NCBI RefSeq assembly: GCF_900103215.1
Contig: NZ_FNGV01000004.1
Span: 186,001 to 250,000 of the forward strand
Source: Kriegella aquimaris
GTDB lineage: Bacteria > Bacteroidota > Bacteroidia > Flavobacteriales > Flavobacteriaceae
Length of the DNA stretch: 64,000 nucleotides
Direction: 5' to 3'
The notes under the pieces are model-generated. The model did no database searches. It had not been told where the DNA came from and saw only the letters and a list, made by a program, of their open reading frames with translations. Each line of letters begins with the position of its first letter. Within the stretch, counting starts at the first letter, position 1. This document shows positions 8,166 through 17,444 of the stretch, in pieces. Both the position numbers and the translations under genes were made by a program.

Positions 8166-9326
8166 ATGATCGTTATCGATTCACTCGTTGATTTCTTTCA
8201 AGAAACCCGAAAACATACTGAAAAACTTTGTGAACCGCTCGAAATCGAAGATTACGTCGTACAACCGATCGTAGACGTTTCTCCGCCCAAATGGCATTTG
8301 GGACACACTACTTGGTTTTTTGAAGAATTCATTCTAAAGCCATACGCTAAAAACTACACCATTTTCAGTGAAGATTTCTCTTTTGTGTTTAATAGCTATT
8401 ATGAAACCGTAGGCAAACGCGTCATTCGTTCGGATCGGGGCAATCTTTCGCGACCTTCAGTGGAACAAGTGTATGAATATCGCAATTATGTGACCCGGGC
8501 CGTTCAATCATTTTTTGAAGAAAACCAAAATGAGACACTCTTGGCCTTGCTCGAAATCGGAATTCATCATGAACAGCAACACCAAGAATTGCTTTTAACC
8601 GATATCAAATATATTTTAGGAAATAACCCTTTGCTACCAGCCTATTCAGATACTGTTGAAACACATCAGAACGAAATTCAGGAACAGCAATGGGTACCGA
8701 TAAAGGACGGCGTTTATGAAATCGGGCACAATTCCAATGATTTTTGCTACGATAATGAATTAGGAAGACATAAAGTATACCTACAGCCTTATCAAATTTC
8801 AAACAAACTGGTCACCAACGAAGAATATATAGAGTTCATAAGTGCTGGAGGATATACAAAATTCGACCTATGGCACGCCGAAGGATGGGACTGGGTAAAT
8901 CAAAACGGAATTTCAGCGCCGTTATATTGGCATAAAATTGACAACCAATGGCACCATTATACCTTAAAAGGTTTGCAGCAAATAACCATGAATACGCCTG
9001 TTACCCACATTTCTTATTATGAAGCGTTTGCTTTTGCCCAATGGAAAGGATGCCGTCTGCCTACAGAATTCGAGTGGGAAACGGCCCAAAAACATTTCCC
9101 ATGGGGACAACGTTGGGAATGGACCGAAAGCGCCTACTTGCCCTACCCCAACTACAAAAAAGCCGATGGTGCATTGGGAGAATACAACGGTAAATTCATG
9201 GTCAATCAAAAGGTACTTCGCGGGGGATCGGTCGCCACACCTGAACGACATACAAGACCCACCTATCGCAATTTCTTTCAAACAAATTTAAGATGGCAGT
9301 TTACCGGATTAAGGTTAGCCCAATAA
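8166..9326 (+). CDS. egtB: Ergothioneine/ovothiol-type sulfoxide synthase EgtB
   Basis: 386 residues: an N-terminal DinB-like helical domain (about 1-165) and a C-terminal FGE-sulfatase/SUMF1-type domain (about 170-385). The iron-ligand pattern of EgtB is present: His47 in KWHLGHTTWFFEEF and His135-x3-His139-x-Glu in HHEQQHQE. The C-terminal LRGGSVATPERHTRPTYRNF and WQFTGLRLA are also typical. The enzyme should use O2 and Fe(II) to join a cysteine-type thiol to N-trimethylhistidine. egtD follows after 16 bp. No egtA, egtC or egtE is in the window, so the thiol donor and the lyase step are open. Confidence 0.92.
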   Translation: MIVIDSLVDFFQETRKHTEKLCEPLEIEDYVVQPIVDVSPPKWHLGHTTWFFEEFILKPYAKNYTIFSEDFSFVFNSYYETVGKRVIRSDRGNLSRPSVEQVYEYRNYVTRAVQSFFEENQNETLLALLEIGIHHEQQHQELLLTDIKYILGNNPLLPAYSDTVETHQNEIQEQQWVPIKDGVYEIGHNSNDFCYDNELGRHKVYLQPYQISNKLVTNEEYIEFISAGGYTKFDLWHAEGWDWVNQNGISAPLYWHKIDNQWHHYTLKGLQQITMNTPVTHISYYEAFAFAQWKGCRLPTEFEWETAQKHFPWGQRWEWTESAYLPYPNYKKADGALGEYNGKFMVNQKVLRGGSVATPERHTRPTYRNFFQTNLRWQFTGLRLAQ

Positions 9327-9342
9327 TTACGACTTACGCGAC

Positions 9343-10320
9343 ATGCAACAGACTATAGATACCATTTTCGAGACCCCTTTTGAAGAAGAAGTATACAAGG
9401 GCCTGACTGATTTCCCCAAACATCTATCCTCTAAATATTTCTATGACAAGAAAGGAGACAAGCTGTTTCAAGACATCATGAACATGCCCGAATACTACCT
9501 GACCGACCGTGAATTTGAAATTCTTGACACCCATAAAGAAGAAATTGTGCGTTTGTTTTCCTCAGGAAGTCAAACGTTTAATTTAATCGAGATGGGCGCG
9601 GGCGATGGCAAAAAAACGAAAATAATTCTCAAGCATCTCGCCGACCAAGGTATACCTTTCAAATATCAACCCATCGACATAAGTCAAAATGTTTTAGACT
9701 TGCTGGAAAAATCTGTTCGCAAAGAGCTACCGATGATTAATATTGAAACGCGACAGGGTACTTACTTTGAAACACTGGAAAAAATAAATATCACCAATGG
9801 CACCAAGAAAGTCATACTATTCTTAGGTTCGAATATCGGTAACCTTCTACATCCACAGGCCATTGAATTTTTGACGCACGTTCAAGAGTTTATGCATGAT
9901 GAAGACCTTTTATTTGTCGGATTCGATCAAAAAAAGAACCCGCAGACTATATTAGATGCCTATAACGATAAAACAGGAATTACCGCGGCATTCAATAAAA
10001 ACATTTTGACCCGGGTAAACACAGAACTTGGAGGAAATTTTGATTTAGACCAATTCTTACATTGGGAAGTTTACGACCCCGAAACGGGAACTGCCAAAAG
10101 TTTTCTCGTTTCAAAAAAGGAGCAGTCGGTGGAAATCAAAAAATTGAATGTACAGATCGATTTTAATCCTTGGGAGACCATACATACCGAAATATCTCAA
10201 AAATATGATGATCGCACTGTTGCACAGCTGGCAGAAAAGTCAGGGTTAGAAATTGAGACACAATTCAGCGACCCCGAAAATCAATACAAAAATTACGTTT
10301 TTAAAAAAACACGAGCATGA
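9343..10320 (+). CDS. egtD: L-histidine N-alpha-methyltransferase EgtD
   Basis: 325 residues. It trimethylates histidine to hercynine with SAM, the substrate for EgtB. The SAM-binding motif is LIEMGAGDGKKTKIIL (about residue 80). The typical PEYYLTDREFEIL near residue 50 and the late FLGSNIGNLL motif are present. The length matches the family. The TGA stop overlaps the ATG of the broken DUF427 gene, so egtB, egtD and that gene form one transcription unit. Confidence 0.95.
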   Translation: MQQTIDTIFETPFEEEVYKGLTDFPKHLSSKYFYDKKGDKLFQDIMNMPEYYLTDREFEILDTHKEEIVRLFSSGSQTFNLIEMGAGDGKKTKIILKHLADQGIPFKYQPIDISQNVLDLLEKSVRKELPMINIETRQGTYFETLEKINITNGTKKVILFLGSNIGNLLHPQAIEFLTHVQEFMHDEDLLFVGFDQKKNPQTILDAYNDKTGITAAFNKNILTRVNTELGGNFDLDQFLHWEVYDPETGTAKSFLVSKKEQSVEIKKLNVQIDFNPWETIHTEISQKYDDRTVAQLAEKSGLEIETQFSDPENQYKNYVFKKTRA

Positions 10321-10598
10321 AAGCCATTTGGAACAATACCGTATTAGCAGAAAGTGACGATACGATCATCATCGAAAACAATCATTAATTTCCTGAAAAT
10401 AGTATTCGCAAAGAATATTTTAAAACTAGCGAAACGCACACAACTTGCCCGTGGAAGGGACGCGCCTCGTATTACACCCTATCGGTCGAAGGCAAAGAAA
10501 ATACCGACGCCGCATGGTATTACCCTGAAGTGAGCGAACTTGCCAAACCCATTAAGGGAAGGATCGCCTTTTGGAAAGGGGTTGAAGTAAAGGAGTAA
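10317..10598 (+). pseudogene. DUF427 protein interrupted by in-frame TAA
   Basis: Translating from the ATG that overlaps the egtD stop gives a complete DUF427 protein of about 93 codons except for one stop, TAA at 10386-10388 (codon 24). The context is DDTIIIENNH-stop-FPENSIRKEYF; the family almost always has Tyr there (NHYFP), so one base change (TAT or TAC to TAA) explains it. The rest is in frame and conserved (TTCPWKGRASYY, DAAWYYPE, GRIAFWKGVEV). It is either a recent nonsense mutation or a sequence error. DUF427 is a small domain of unknown function often found as a single protein. Confidence 0.85.
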
Positions 10599-10600
10599 AA

Positions 10601-10636
10601 GGTTACGGAATACTTCGAAAAAAATATTCCGTAACC
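10601..10636. terminator. Inverted repeat between convergent genes
   Basis: Perfect 12-bp arms (GGTTACGGAATA and its complement) with a 12-base A-rich loop, located between the plus-strand DUF427 remnant and the minus-strand glycogen-binding protein. Probably ends transcription from the egt operon; the following T-run is short. Confidence 0.6.
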
Positions 10637-10656
10637 CTTAAACTGTTTCTATAGTA

Positions 10657-10956
10657 CTATAGGTCTAAAACAGCATTTTCAGAACCCGCATACTCGTTGT
10701 ACTGATAACGATCAGCAGACTCTTCATTTACATAGTTACCGTCAATAATGTACTTAAACTCGAAAGAACCTTCTTTAGGTAATTCCAAGGTTCCTTTAAA
10801 AGTACCATTCTTTAATTTTTTCAAAGCGCTAGCTTTGGTTGCTTTCCAGTTATTGAAGTCACCTACAACGGCCACTTTTTTTGCTTCTTCCGCAGGTACG
10901 GTAAAAGTTACTTTACAAACAGGTTTTGTTTTTAAATATTGTTTTGCAATTGCCAT
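10657..10956 (-). CDS. Isoamylase early-set / CBM48 domain protein
   Basis: 99 residues made of little more than one CBM48 (AMPK glycogen-binding/isoamylase N-terminal) domain. Its core reads VTFTVPAEEAKKVAVVGDFNNW, then GTFKGTLELPKEGSFEFKYIIDG. No catalytic domain follows. Single-domain proteins like this are common in flavobacteria near thyA and dihydrofolate reductase genes. It probably binds an alpha-glucan such as glycogen in the cytoplasm; a partner enzyme is not visible. Confidence 0.88.
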   Translation of the reverse strand: MAIAKQYLKTKPVCKVTFTVPAEEAKKVAVVGDFNNWKATKASALKKLKNGTFKGTLELPKEGSFEFKYIIDGNYVNEESADRYQYNEYAGSENAVLDL

Positions 10957-11115
10957 GATAGTTTCTTTTTAGAAAATTAGAATACATAGCAAAACTACTA
11001 TATTAAATCACTCATTTCCAATGATTAATATCATTTTTGTCATTTTCATAATATTAGAGTAACATTTAGTCAAGTTCACTAAAATTACCTCTCTGAATTT
11101 CCGAGTAAGCAATTT

Positions 11116-12204
11116 CTATATTGCTGTTTTCAAGATTCTTACAATTTCATCTATATCTTTTTCTGTATTATAAAAATGAAAACTCAATCGAATGCCACCT
11201 CCACGTTGCGAACAAATGATATGATTATTTGATAAAAGTTCAAATAATTCATTATCGCCTTTGATATTAAATATGGTACTGTGAACTTTTTGGTTCACTA
11301 CACTTTTCTCCAAAAGTCCCAAATCCGTAAATTCTTTCTTTGCTTTATCGGATAACTTCCTAAGATGAAGTTCAATAGCATCCTTCCCCAAACGATTAAG
11401 ATAATTAAGAGAAAACCGCAAACTTCCAAAATTCAAAGTATCCAAATGACCTGGTTCGAAGTGTTTTGCAAATCGAATAGTGTCTTTGCCCGAAGCATCG
11501 GTATCGGCCGAATTGAACCCCATACCTTTGACCGAAAATTTTTCCTTTATCGCATCTTTGAATAACATGAGCCCATTGCCATAACCTCCCAGCAACCATT
11601 TATACGAACTGGCGCCTAAAATGTCAATGGCAGAATCCTCAAAATTAAAATCGGTAGTCCCCAAAAATTGAGTGCCGTCTGCTATTATTATCAATTGGGG
11701 GAATTCGCTTTTCAAAGACTTTAAAAAATCTAAATCGATTCGAATACCGTTCACCCATTGAACCAAACTCAATGCGAGTATCGAAATGTCGTAGTTCTTT
11801 ACCTGCTCTAAAATAGAGTCTTCGAGATCTTCATCCACCTTGGCATAAAAAACCTCAAAACCTCGATATTCAAATGGCCAATTGACAGACGGATAATCAT
11901 TTTCCAACAACAGTACTTTATTGTTATGTTTCAAGCCTTCCAGCAAGATGTTAAAGCCTAATGAGAAATTCGGCACTAAGGCGACATTATCGGTTTTGCA
12001 CTGGAAAAAATTAGCTACTGTTTCACGAATTTCAGGAATCTCGGTCTGCATGGCCTTCGTCTTCATAGTACTGCCCCCTATCAAATAAGCCTGGTCGTGT
12101 TGCTGGCGCCATAACGCCAAATCGGTACTGAGCAGCCCCGCAGCAGCTGTATTTACATAAATGCATTTATCTAAAATCGGAAATTGTTCTCGAGTCTTTT
12201 CCAT
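11116..12204 (-). CDS. Class V aminotransferase (PLP-dependent)
   Basis: Taken from the ATG at 12204 (MEKTREQFPILDK), which gives 362 residues. An upstream in-frame ATG at 12285 would add 27 residues, overlap the divergent gene and not match the family start. Key features are INTAAAG-like YVNTAAAGLL at the N-terminus, the PLP-aspartate region IIADGTQFLG, and the Schiff-base lysine in GASSYKWLLGGYGNG. It resembles isopenicillin N epimerase/cysteine desulfurase-like enzymes, but the substrate is not evident. The promoter region is shared with the 2TM-dihydrofolate reductase operon. Confidence 0.85.
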   Translation of the reverse strand: MEKTREQFPILDKCIYVNTAAAGLLSTDLALWRQQHDQAYLIGGSTMKTKAMQTEIPEIRETVANFFQCKTDNVALVPNFSLGFNILLEGLKHNNKVLLLENDYPSVNWPFEYRGFEVFYAKVDEDLEDSILEQVKNYDISILALSLVQWVNGIRIDLDFLKSLKSEFPQLIIIADGTQFLGTTDFNFEDSAIDILGASSYKWLLGGYGNGLMLFKDAIKEKFSVKGMGFNSADTDASGKDTIRFAKHFEPGHLDTLNFGSLRFSLNYLNRLGKDAIELHLRKLSDKAKKEFTDLGLLEKSVVNQKVHSTIFNIKGDNELFELLSNNHIICSQRGGGIRLSFHFYNTEKDIDEIVRILKTAI

Positions 12205-12214
12205 AGAAATCAAA

Positions 12215-12242
12215 TTGACAATCGGCAATTGCCTTATCTTTG
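12215..12242 (+). promoter_or_regulatory. Bacteroidota-type promoter for the 2TM-dfrA operon
   Basis: TTG at 12215-12217, a 17-base spacer and TATCTTTG at 12235-12242 match the TTTG/TAnnTTTG consensus of the Bacteroidota housekeeping sigma factor. The expected start of transcription is near 12249, about 20 bases before the ATG at 12269, which supports that start codon over the upstream one at 12161. Confidence 0.6.
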
Positions 12243-12268
12243 TTTTAAATTTAAAGGTAATCATTAGC

Positions 12269-12658
12269 ATGTTCTCCAAAAACAAAAATAAGGTTCAAGT
12301 AGATTTAGAACAGCATGAGCTCTTAGAAAATGCCCATGACCGGATCAAACAAAAGAAAAGGTTATACACTCATTTTGTAATTTTTTTAATTGGAAGCGTT
12401 TTTCTGATCTTGATCAACAAAATTTTAAAGTACTGGGATAACTATGATTGGTTTATCTGGGCCATTACACTGTGGGCGTTTCTGTTCATTATACACGCTT
12501 TCAATGTTTTTTTTACTCAAAAATTTATGGGAAAGGATTGGGAACGGACACAACGCGAAAAATTAGTTCGTAAGCAGAAGCAGCGCATCGCGGAATTACA
12601 AAAAGAGATAGAGACCGATTTTCCGCTTTCTCAGATAAATAAAAAAAAAGAGCCTTGA
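12269..12658 (+). CDS. 2TM domain-containing membrane protein
   Basis: 129 residues from ATG 12269 (MFSKNKNKVQ). A short polar N-terminus leads to YTHFVIFLIGSVFLILINKIL and WFIWAITLWAFLFIIHAFNVFF, the two membrane spans of the flavobacterial 2TM family. A charged C-terminal coiled tail (EKLVRKQKQRIAELQKEIE) follows. Function unknown; the family also appears fused to LytTR regulators elsewhere. It is translationally linked to dihydrofolate reductase by a 4-base overlap. Confidence 0.82.
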   Translation: MFSKNKNKVQVDLEQHELLENAHDRIKQKKRLYTHFVIFLIGSVFLILINKILKYWDNYDWFIWAITLWAFLFIIHAFNVFFTQKFMGKDWERTQREKLVRKQKQRIAELQKEIETDFPLSQINKKKEP

Positions 12659-13164
12659 AAAACACGATTACCATGATTGCCGCCGCGGCCGAGAACAATG
12701 CCCTAGGTGCCAATAATGATTTACTTTGGCATTTACCGGACGATTTTAAGCGGTTCAAGCAAATTACCTCAGGCCACAAGATTATAATGGGACGTAAGAC
12801 TTTTGAGAGCTTTCCCAAACCGTTGCCGAATCGTACGCACATTATCATTACACGTGATAAAAATTATACTGTTTCGCACAGCACATGCATTGTCATACAT
12901 TCCCTTGAGGAAGCTATTGATTTAGTAAGAAACGAAGCGGTTTCTTTTATTATAGGAGGTGGCGAAATTTATAAACAAGGAGCGAAATTCGCCAATAAGA
13001 TTGAACTGACACGGGTACATGCTTCATTTGAGAATGCAGATACCTTTTTTCCTGAAATAGATGAAAGTGAATGGCAATTGGAAAACGAGCAGTATCATCC
13101 CAAAGATGAAAGGCACAAATATGACTTCACCTATCTAACTTACGTCAAAAAACAAAGGAAATAA
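12655..13164 (+). CDS. folA: Dihydrofolate reductase
   Basis: 169 residues reducing dihydrofolate to tetrahydrofolate with NADPH. The start is TTG at 12655, which overlaps the upstream TGA (TTGA). The next in-frame ATG (12673) would remove part of the first beta strand (ITMIAAAAENNALG), so TTG is preferred. Conserved parts are WHLPDDFKRFK with the active-site acidic residue, the NADPH-site GRKTFESF, and FIIGGGEIY. It completes the thymidylate cycle with thyA about 7 kb upstream. Confidence 0.93.
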   Translation: MKNTITMIAAAAENNALGANNDLLWHLPDDFKRFKQITSGHKIIMGRKTFESFPKPLPNRTHIIITRDKNYTVSHSTCIVIHSLEEAIDLVRNEAVSFIIGGGEIYKQGAKFANKIELTRVHASFENADTFFPEIDESEWQLENEQYHPKDERHKYDFTYLTYVKKQRK

Positions 13165-13195
13165 AAGCTGGGAAATCTAAAAAAAGTCAAAAAGC

Positions 13196-13984
13196 CTAAA
13201 AATCGAAATAGGCAGTCTCCACAGGCACTGGAACGTCACTTAGAAAGTGTCTTAATATATCAACATCGGCATTGGTAAAAAACTGATGCCCGCCCTTTGT
13301 TGTTGTATTGTTCAATAGCTTGTCACGTTCAAGTACGGTTTTGGTTTGTTTAGCCACCGCTTCTCCCGAATCGATAATCTGTACGTGCTCTGGGAGAAGT
13401 TTTTTTAAAACGGGTATCAAGTACGGATAATGCGTGCACCCCAAAACCAAATGATCCATACCATCATCTATCATAGGCTGCAGGTACTTTTTCAACAAGG
13501 CTTCAGTTTCATTGGTTTCTATTTTGCCTTGTTCGATCAACGGCACCAAACCGGTACCTTCCTGCTCTAAAATTCGTATTCCATGGGCGTGGTTTGCCGA
13601 AGTACTGCTAAAAAGACTGCTTGATAAAGTTCCTTTGGTGGCAAGAATACCAACGGTCTTCGATTTCGAGAGTAAGGCGGCGGGTTTAATCGCTGGTTCT
13701 ATACCGATAAAGGATACTTCATACTTTTCCCGCAGCAAATCAATAGCATTTGTGGTTGCCGTATTACAGGCAACCACAATAAGCTTACAACCTTTTTCTA
13801 TCAAAAACTCAGTGTTCTTTACACTTAGTTCAACAATACGCTCTTTTGACTTTTCTCCATAGGGAGCATTCTTGCTATCGGCGAGATAAATAGTGCTCTC
13901 GTGGGGCATTAGTTTTTGAATCTCTTTCCAGATAGAAGTACCTCCTACTCCAGAATCGAAAATACCAATAGGGCGCTTGCTCAT
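13196..13984 (-). CDS. murI: Glutamate racemase
   Basis: 262 residues. It supplies D-glutamate for peptidoglycan. The catalytic cysteine pair is in VVACNTATTNAI (about residue 73) and VLGCTHYPYL (about residue 183). The N-terminal GIFDSGVGGTSIW and APYGEKS motifs are complete. The gene is 10 bp downstream of the PafA-like phosphatase on the same strand and convergent with dihydrofolate reductase. Confidence 0.96.
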   Translation of the reverse strand: MSKRPIGIFDSGVGGTSIWKEIQKLMPHESTIYLADSKNAPYGEKSKERIVELSVKNTEFLIEKGCKLIVVACNTATTNAIDLLREKYEVSFIGIEPAIKPAALLSKSKTVGILATKGTLSSSLFSSTSANHAHGIRILEQEGTGLVPLIEQGKIETNETEALLKKYLQPMIDDGMDHLVLGCTHYPYLIPVLKKLLPEHVQIIDSGEAVAKQTKTVLERDKLLNNTTTKGGHQFFTNADVDILRHFLSDVPVPVETAYFDF

Positions 13985-13994
13985 TTTTTTAAGA

Positions 13995-15692
13995 TTACTC
14001 CAAGACCTCTACAATGGGCTTTCCAGTAGTACCACTTGGAAAAGCAATACCCAAATGGGCTGCGATGGTAGCTGCGATATCCGGTATTTCCGTCCGAGCT
14101 ACCGTGCTTCCCCTCTTAATTCCTTTTCCAAAGAACAATAACGGGGTATGTGTGTCATAGATTTGCGGAGAACCATGAGAGGATCCCGTTTTTGAAGAAG
14201 TAGTCGCTGGTTTCGGAACTATAAGTATATCACCCGAACGCTTTTGGTTATATCCGTTTTGCATAAGATAAGGCACACCGCGGGTATATTCGTTCTGCCA
14301 CATTTGACAACCCGTAAAAACCCTTTCAATGTCTTGATATCCTAAAAGTTCGGCGGCCAAGGTCTCCTGTACTTCGCGAAGTTCCAAATCAAGATTCTTG
14401 ATTACCTTATAATCTAGAAAAATTTGGCTATTCGACCTTTTTTTAATTAAGTCTGAAGTACCGTAGGTAAATTTCACAAACTCGGAAAACTTGGCGTCCA
14501 TATCTTCAGATGTCGAATAACTTGCGGGCAACCGCTGATCCATGAGAAAAGAGGGTACATGGCCGGCTCCGTGGTCTGCGGACAAAAACACGGTGTATTG
14601 GCCCTCGCCGACTTTCCTGTCCAAGGCATCTAATAAACGTTTTAAATCTTGATCTAAACGAACATAGGTATCTTGAACTTCTTTTGAATTTACACCAAAC
14701 TTGTGCCCAACGTAGTCGGTACTGGAAAAACTAACCGCCAAGAAATCGGGGTTCATGTCTTGACCTAAATTTTCTCCATCAAGAGCAGCAATGGCAAAAT
14801 CAGCGAGAATACTATTGCCATAAGGCGTTGACTTTATAATATCAAACTTACCATTCTCGTCCCAAAGTTTTGGAAGGTCATGTGGAAATATGGGAGCCGT
14901 CTCTCCTTTAAAAAGTCCTTCAAAGGCATTATTGTCCGCACCGCTCTCTGAATACTCATTAATGTTCTTTAAGGTGGTCCATGGTTTTTTATATGTCTCC
15001 TTTACATTAGAGTTATTAAAATCTTGGACCCACTTTGGCAATGACTTCATATAGTAGCTACTGGTGATCCAATTGCCCTCATCGTTACCACGAAACCAAT
15101 AGGCAGCATTGGCAGTATGACCGCCCGGAAGCACGGCACCACGGTCTTTTATCGACATGGCAATGGTCTTGCCCCGCATTTGTGTGCTTAACCGTAATTG
15201 ATCGGTTATCGTGGAAGTCAATAAACGATGGGGCGACATTTTACCGTCATCCGAGGTCGTACCTACAGAAGTGTAACTATCATCACCAGCACAATATACA
15301 GTGGCACCTGATTCCTTATCATACCAATTATTCGCAATGATACCGTGTGTGGCAGGTGTTGTTCCTGTATATACCGAAGCATGCCCGGGGCCCGTAACGG
15401 TAGGCGCATAGTTGTAATGATTGTTCTTACAATTGAATCCATCATTTACCATACGCTTAAAGCCCCCTTCATTGTAGTCGTCCCAAAAACGGGTGATATA
15501 GTCGTAACGCATTTGATCGACTACGATACCGACCACTAATTTCGGGGTAGTTTTTAAATTGACTGCTTGTTCACCTTTGATTGCTTGTTCAACTGCTTTT
15601 TTATTTTTTGATTTTCGCTGTCCATAACTTTCAAAAGGAATACATGCCAAGGCAACGAGTAAAATCAGTACAAAAGAATTTTTTAAGGTCAT
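13995..15692 (-). CDS. pafA: PafA-like secreted alkaline phosphatase
   Basis: 565 residues with a signal peptide (MTLKNSFVLILLVALACIPF). The alkaline-phosphatase superfamily core begins KLVVGIVVDQMRYDYITRFW. The nucleophile is Thr100 in PTVTGPGHASVYTG and Asn121 lies 21 residues later in ANNWYD. A K-x-R pair (Lys182, Arg184) in SIKDRGAV matches the PafA phosphomonoesterase signature. Metal ligands appear in SSTDYVGHKFG and LSADHGAGHVPSF. It should release phosphate from organic monoesters outside the cell, and PafA of flavobacteria is known to act without phosphate repression. murI is directly downstream. Confidence 0.88.
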   Translation of the reverse strand: MTLKNSFVLILLVALACIPFESYGQRKSKNKKAVEQAIKGEQAVNLKTTPKLVVGIVVDQMRYDYITRFWDDYNEGGFKRMVNDGFNCKNNHYNYAPTVTGPGHASVYTGTTPATHGIIANNWYDKESGATVYCAGDDSYTSVGTTSDDGKMSPHRLLTSTITDQLRLSTQMRGKTIAMSIKDRGAVLPGGHTANAAYWFRGNDEGNWITSSYYMKSLPKWVQDFNNSNVKETYKKPWTTLKNINEYSESGADNNAFEGLFKGETAPIFPHDLPKLWDENGKFDIIKSTPYGNSILADFAIAALDGENLGQDMNPDFLAVSFSSTDYVGHKFGVNSKEVQDTYVRLDQDLKRLLDALDRKVGEGQYTVFLSADHGAGHVPSFLMDQRLPASYSTSEDMDAKFSEFVKFTYGTSDLIKKRSNSQIFLDYKVIKNLDLELREVQETLAAELLGYQDIERVFTGCQMWQNEYTRGVPYLMQNGYNQKRSGDILIVPKPATTSSKTGSSHGSPQIYDTHTPLLFFGKGIKRGSTVARTEIPDIAATIAAHLGIAFPSGTTGKPIVEVLE

Positions 15693-15924
15693 AACTATAT
15701 ATATATTTTCAAGCTATAAAAGTAAATAAAATACCTCTTAAAAGATCAATGATAAGTTGACGGAATTTTGTAGTTTTTAAACACTTTTCCTACTCGTCTT
15801 ATAATGGTATTCGCAACAAGTGATTTGATAAATGTAACGCATAATTTTTCTCTTAAAACATCAAAACACAAGTCGAGTTCATTCTTTATTGCTATTTTTA
15901 CGTCAATAAGCCTATTATCAATTT

Positions 15925-16662
15925 ATGAACTATCTCGCATCGATTGGCAGTTATGCCCTTATGATCAAGGAAGTCTTTAGAAAGCCTACCAAGTGGAGCA
16001 TAATGAAATCACTGATTTTAAAAGAGATAGACGAGCTCATCTATGGTTCAATGGGCATAATAATTTTCATTTCTTTCTTTATCGGTGGAGTTGTTGCCAT
16101 ACAGACAGCACTAAACCTTACCAACCCGATCATTCCAAAGAATCTGATTGGCTTCACCACAAGGCAATCTATTATATTAGAATTTGCTCCCACTTTCTGC
16201 TCCATTATTATGGCCGGAAAAGTAGGTTCGTATATTACATCAAGTATTGGCACCATGAGGGTGACCGAACAAATCGACGCTCTGGAAGTTATGGGGGTCA
16301 ATGCTTTGAATTACTTGGTTTTTCCTAAAATTGTAGCGCTGATGCTATATCCTTTTATTATAGCTATAGCCATGTTCGTTGGTATTTTTGGCGGATGGAT
16401 GGCAGGGGTCTTTGGCGGATTCTTGACCAGTGCCGACTTTGTTGAGGGTCTTCAACTCGAGTTTATTCCCTTTCACGTAACCTATTCCTTCATTAAAGTC
16501 TTGGTATTTGCCTTTGTACTTGCTACCATTCCTTCATTTCACGGATTTTATATGCGTGGCGGCGCACTGGAAGTAGGCAAGGCCAGTACCACATCTTTTG
16601 TTTGGACAAGTGTGGTTATCATTATTTTAAACTATATTCTCACACAACTCTTATTGGGCTAA
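15925..16662 (+). CDS. mlaE: MlaE/YrbE-type ABC transporter permease
   Basis: 245 residues with about five membrane spans. The MlaE signature region is LEFAPTFCSIIMAGKVGSYITSSIGTMRVTEQIDALEVMGV. The permease acts with an MlaF-like ATPase (next gene, sharing the A of TAATG) in lipid transport for outer-membrane asymmetry. The MCE-domain partner MlaD is not in the window and is often elsewhere in Bacteroidota. Confidence 0.9.
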   Translation: MNYLASIGSYALMIKEVFRKPTKWSIMKSLILKEIDELIYGSMGIIIFISFFIGGVVAIQTALNLTNPIIPKNLIGFTTRQSIILEFAPTFCSIIMAGKVGSYITSSIGTMRVTEQIDALEVMGVNALNYLVFPKIVALMLYPFIIAIAMFVGIFGGWMAGVFGGFLTSADFVEGLQLEFIPFHVTYSFIKVLVFAFVLATIPSFHGFYMRGGALEVGKASTTSFVWTSVVIIILNYILTQLLLG

Positions 16663-17429
16663 TGATAGCGGTCAACGACATACACAAATCTTTTGGTGAA
16701 GCCCATGTACTCAAGGGCATAACGACCACTTTTGACCAAGGAAAGACGAACCTTATCATTGGTCAGAGCGGTTCGGGAAAAACTGTTTTTATAAAATGCC
16801 TGTTGGGGTTATTTACACCAGAAATAGGCACTATCAGCTATGATGGCAAAGTGTACACCGAACTTTCTGCAGACCAACAACGTGAATTGCGTCAAGAAAT
16901 GGGCATGGTATTCCAGGGCAGCGCCCTATTCGACTCAATGAGCGTTTCCGGTAATGTGATGTTTCCTTTAGAAATGTTTACCAAGCAGTCAAAATCAGAA
17001 ATGCAAGATCGCGTTGATTTTGTATTAAAAAGGGTAAACCTAGTTGATGCACATCATAAATTTCCTTCTGAAATTTCAGGTGGAATGCAAAAAAGGGTGG
17101 CGATAGCCAGGGCTATCGTTATGCACCCCAAGTATTTGTTTTGTGACGAACCAAATTCAGGCCTCGACCCCAAAACAGCTATCTTGATAGACAATTTGAT
17201 TCAAGAAATTACCGAAGAATATGACATTACTACAGTTATCAATACACATGACATGAACTCTGTCATGGAAATTGGGAAAAAAATTATTTTTTTGAAAGAT
17301 GGCCTAAAAGAATGGGAAGGCACCAACAAAGAAATATTTAAGACCGACAACGAGGCGGTTACCAATTTCGTATACTCATCCGACCTATTTAAAAAGGTGC
17401 GGCAGATGTATATCGAAGAACGTAATTAA
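16662..17429 (+). CDS. mlaF: MlaF-type ABC transporter ATP-binding protein
   Basis: 255 residues from the ATG at 16662, which overlaps the permease stop. A longer frame from 16602 runs inside the permease gene and is not supported. Walker A is GQSGSGKT, the signature is ISGGMQKRVAIARA, Walker B is YLFCDEPNSGLDP and the switch His is in NTHDM. It energises the MlaE permease for phospholipid transport at the inner membrane. Confidence 0.92.
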   Translation: MIAVNDIHKSFGEAHVLKGITTTFDQGKTNLIIGQSGSGKTVFIKCLLGLFTPEIGTISYDGKVYTELSADQQRELRQEMGMVFQGSALFDSMSVSGNVMFPLEMFTKQSKSEMQDRVDFVLKRVNLVDAHHKFPSEISGGMQKRVAIARAIVMHPKYLFCDEPNSGLDPKTAILIDNLIQEITEEYDITTVINTHDMNSVMEIGKKIIFLKDGLKEWEGTNKEIFKTDNEAVTNFVYSSDLFKKVRQMYIEERN

Positions 17430-17444
17430 CAGCGGTCACAGAGA

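Noticed and set aside
16602-16661. Longer N-terminus for the MlaF-type ATPase
   Set aside because: These codons lie within the permease gene, and the ATG at 16662 fits the family start and the TAATG overlap.
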